A DNA stretch of 64,000 nucleotides from Achromobacter xylosoxidans (GTDB lineage Bacteria; Pseudomonadota; Gammaproteobacteria; Burkholderiales; Burkholderiaceae_B). Below are positions 62,276 through 64,000 of this stretch, piece after piece (position 1 is the first letter of the stretch; each line of letters begins with the position of its first letter). The stretch covers positions 62,001-126,000 of the forward strand of contig NZ_MTLG01000075.1 in the NCBI RefSeq assembly GCF_002192695.1, read 5' to 3'. The notes beneath the pieces were generated by a model, which was not told the origin of the DNA, made no database searches, and worked only from the letters and a program-made list of their open reading frames with translations. Both the position numbers and the translations under genes were made by a program.

Positions 62276-64000
62276 ATGCGTACGTTCAATCGCAGGGCCG
62301 CGGCATTCCTGGCGAGCGGGCTGATTGCAGTGCTGGCAGGCTGCGCGTCGCCCGGTGGCAAGAAAGAAACCGTCGATATGAAGGGGCTGTCCCAGCCCGT
62401 GGAGATCGTGCGCGACCGCCACGGGGTGTCCCACATCTACGCGCAGAACCAGGACGACCTGTTCTTCGCCCAAGGCTTCAACGCGGCGCGCGACCGCCTC
62501 TGGCAGCTCGACCTCTGGCGCCGCCAGGGCGAGGGCAAGATGGCCGAACAGTTCGGTCCGCGCTTCGTCGAACAGGACCGCGCCGCGCGCCTGTTCCTGT
62601 ACCGCGGCGATATGCAGGCAGAGTTCGCCAGCTACCATCCGCAGGGCAAGGCGATCCTCACGTCCTTCGCGGCGGGCATCAATGCCTACATCGATTGGGT
62701 CAAGGCGAATCCTGAACAGATGCCGCCGGAATTCAAGCTGACCGGCACCGAGCCCGGCTATTGGAGTCCCGAGACCTCGCTCATCCGCATCTACGGCCTG
62801 ACCCGCAACCTCAGCGAAGAGGTCCGCATGGCGCAACGGGTCGCGGCGCTGGGCCTGAACACCGTGCAAGGACTCAGTACCTTCGAGCCGCCCCTGGCGC
62901 TGCAGGTGCCTGCCGGACTGGACGTGCGCGACGTCGACAGCAAGGTCCTGGGCGACTACAACCTGGCGCGCAACGGCCAGAAATTCGTCGCCGCCGACTT
63001 CCCGCGTAGTCCGCTCGCGGCCGCCGAGCGCGAAAAACTCGCGCAGGAGTTGTCCGCGAATCTGCTGGCGTCGCTGGATCCGGCGTTCGACCCCATGGCG
63101 ACCCGCTACGAGAGCAACAACTGGACCATAGCCGGCCAGCACACGGCCAGCGGCAAGCCCATTCTCGCCGGCGATCCGCACCGGTCCATCACCATGCCGT
63201 CGCTGCGCTACATGGTGCATCTGAACGCGCCGGGCTGGAACGTGATCGGCGCGGGCGAGCCGGCGCTGCCCGGCGTGTCCATGGGGCACAACGACCGCAT
63301 CGCCTTCGGGCTGACGATTTTCGCCTTCGGCGACGAGGAAGACCTGTACGTCTACGATACCAACCCGGCCAAGCCCGACGAGTACCGCTACAACGGCCGC
63401 TGGGAGAAGATGCGGCAGGTGGATGAATCGATTCCGGTGCGCGGGCAGGCCGCGGCGGTGCGGCAGCTGAAGTTCACCCGGCATGGCCCGGTGATCCACG
63501 TGGACCCGGTGAAGCGCAAGGCCTACGCCTTGCGCGCGGCCTACCTGGAATTCCCGGGAACCGCCGCCTATCTGGCCAGCCTGCGGCTGAACCAGGCGCA
63601 GGACTGGAACGAGTTCGTCGCCGGCATGGAAAAACACTATACGCCCAGCGAGAACATGGTGTACGCCGACGTGGACGGCAACATCGGCTGGTTCGGCGGC
63701 AGCATCGCGCCGATACGTCCGCGCGCCGACTGGTCCGGCATGCTGCCCGTGCCGGGCAATGGCGAGTTCGAATGGCGCGGCGTGCTGCCGGGCAGCGCGC
63801 TGCCCCGCGCCTACAACCCGCCCGAAGGTTATTTCGCCACCGCCAACGAGTACAACCTGCCCGCCGACTATCGCTACAAGGACATGTCCGCCCGCACCTG
63901 GGCCGAGCCCTATCGCGTGCAGCGCATACGCGAGGTGTTGGCCGACAGCAAAGGCCAGACGGTGCAGAACTCGCAGGCGCTGCAGTACGACAACCTGTCG
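62276..64000 (+). CDS. Penicillin acylase-family lipoprotein (partial, cut by window end)
   Basis: The first 575 codons of an Ntn-hydrolase, open to the last base of the window. The N-terminus is a lipoprotein signal (LAGC, Cys23), then VEIVRDRHGVSHIYAQ and FFAQGFNAARDRLWQLD typical of the alpha chain. The predicted self-cleavage site and N-terminal nucleophile of the beta chain is Ser280 in YESNNWTIAG. HMPSLRY-like substrate-pocket segments and TANEYNLP follow. Relatives cleave beta-lactam side chains, acyl-homoserine lactones or aculeacin-type amides. GAGGAGG precedes the ATG. Most relatives are soluble periplasmic enzymes, so the lipid anchor is notable. Confidence 0.9.
   Translation, partial: MRTFNRRAAAFLASGLIAVLAGCASPGGKKETVDMKGLSQPVEIVRDRHGVSHIYAQNQDDLFFAQGFNAARDRLWQLDLWRRQGEGKMAEQFGPRFVEQDRAARLFLYRGDMQAEFASYHPQGKAILTSFAAGINAYIDWVKANPEQMPPEFKLTGTEPGYWSPETSLIRIYGLTRNLSEEVRMAQRVAALGLNTVQGLSTFEPPLALQVPAGLDVRDVDSKVLGDYNLARNGQKFVAADFPRSPLAAAEREKLAQELSANLLASLDPAFDPMATRYESNNWTIAGQHTASGKPILAGDPHRSITMPSLRYMVHLNAPGWNVIGAGEPALPGVSMGHNDRIAFGLTIFAFGDEEDLYVYDTNPAKPDEYRYNGRWEKMRQVDESIPVRGQAAAVRQLKFTRHGPVIHVDPVKRKAYALRAAYLEFPGTAAYLASLRLNQAQDWNEFVAGMEKHYTPSENMVYADVDGNIGWFGGSIAPIRPRADWSGMLPVPGNGEFEWRGVLPGSALPRAYNPPEGYFATANEYNLPADYRYKDMSARTWAEPYRVQRIREVLADSKGQTVQNSQALQYDNLS

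Noticed and set aside
62273-63637. A 454-codon minus-strand open frame
   Set aside because: Antisense to the penicillin acylase, whose lipobox and nucleophile motif are clear on the plus strand.

Overview
This 64 kb window is high-GC DNA with dense, mostly catabolic operons. Five Bug-family solute receptors, several LysR/GntR regulators and complete TRAP, peptide-ABC and Liv-ABC uptake systems point to a betaproteobacterium of the Alcaligenaceae (Achromobacter/Bordetella type). This is inferred from gene content only: there is no rRNA, tRNA or other phylogenetic marker in the window. I see no phage, IS element or CRISPR array. No gap between genes exceeds about 300 bp, and the larger ones are described as features.

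Left third (0-24.6 kb). A forward thiamine-diphosphate (ThDP) enzyme gene (81-1766) converges on a 15-gene minus-strand unit running from 18229 down to 1775. In transcription order it encodes a peptide-type ABC importer (binding protein, two permeases, two ATPases), a cytoplasmic beta-propeller, a TRAP importer (P, Q, M), a CitE-like lyase, a second ThDP enzyme, an M20 amidohydrolase, an aldehyde dehydrogenase, a Bug receptor and a class II aldolase-like protein. Most junctions overlap or lie within a few bases. A FadR-type GntR regulator lies upstream with a clear palindrome before it. Next come an acetylpolyamine amidohydrolase, a RocR-like receiver-EAL protein, an LctP-like permease and a LysR regulator.

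Middle (24.6-49.2 kb). A LysR-controlled ring-cleavage cluster holds a cupin, a Bug receptor, an intradiol dioxygenase and an MDR oxidoreductase, and closes with a strong terminator. It is followed by a Bug receptor with a porin, then an amidohydrolase with an alginate-export-like porin. After that comes a run of CoA-ester and hydroxy-acid genes: class III CoA-transferase, malyl-CoA-lyase-like protein and CitE-like lyase; LysR and GntR regulators divergent from an NDP-forming acyl-CoA synthetase, a Bug receptor and a citryl-CoA-lyase-like protein; then a LeuC/LeuD-like dehydratase with a LacI regulator, divergent from a Bug receptor, a D-tartrate-dehydratase-like enolase and a ketopantoate-reductase-like protein. 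The LacI-controlled divergon has a good sigma70 promoter and two matching operator dyads. Together these look like a set of routes for C4-C6 hydroxy-di/tricarboxylates.

Right third (49.2-64 kb). This part holds YceI, a LysR/isochorismatase-fold pair with well-formed operator repeats, a LysR/alpha-beta-hydrolase divergon followed by an MHS-type transporter and two SDRs, a glycine-zipper lipoprotein, a small secreted protein, a complete Liv-type ABC operon, and a lipoprotein penicillin acylase cut by the window end.

Start sites were chosen by ribosome-binding sites, coupling to the upstream gene and family length. Functions come from motif recognition by eye; no database search was run.
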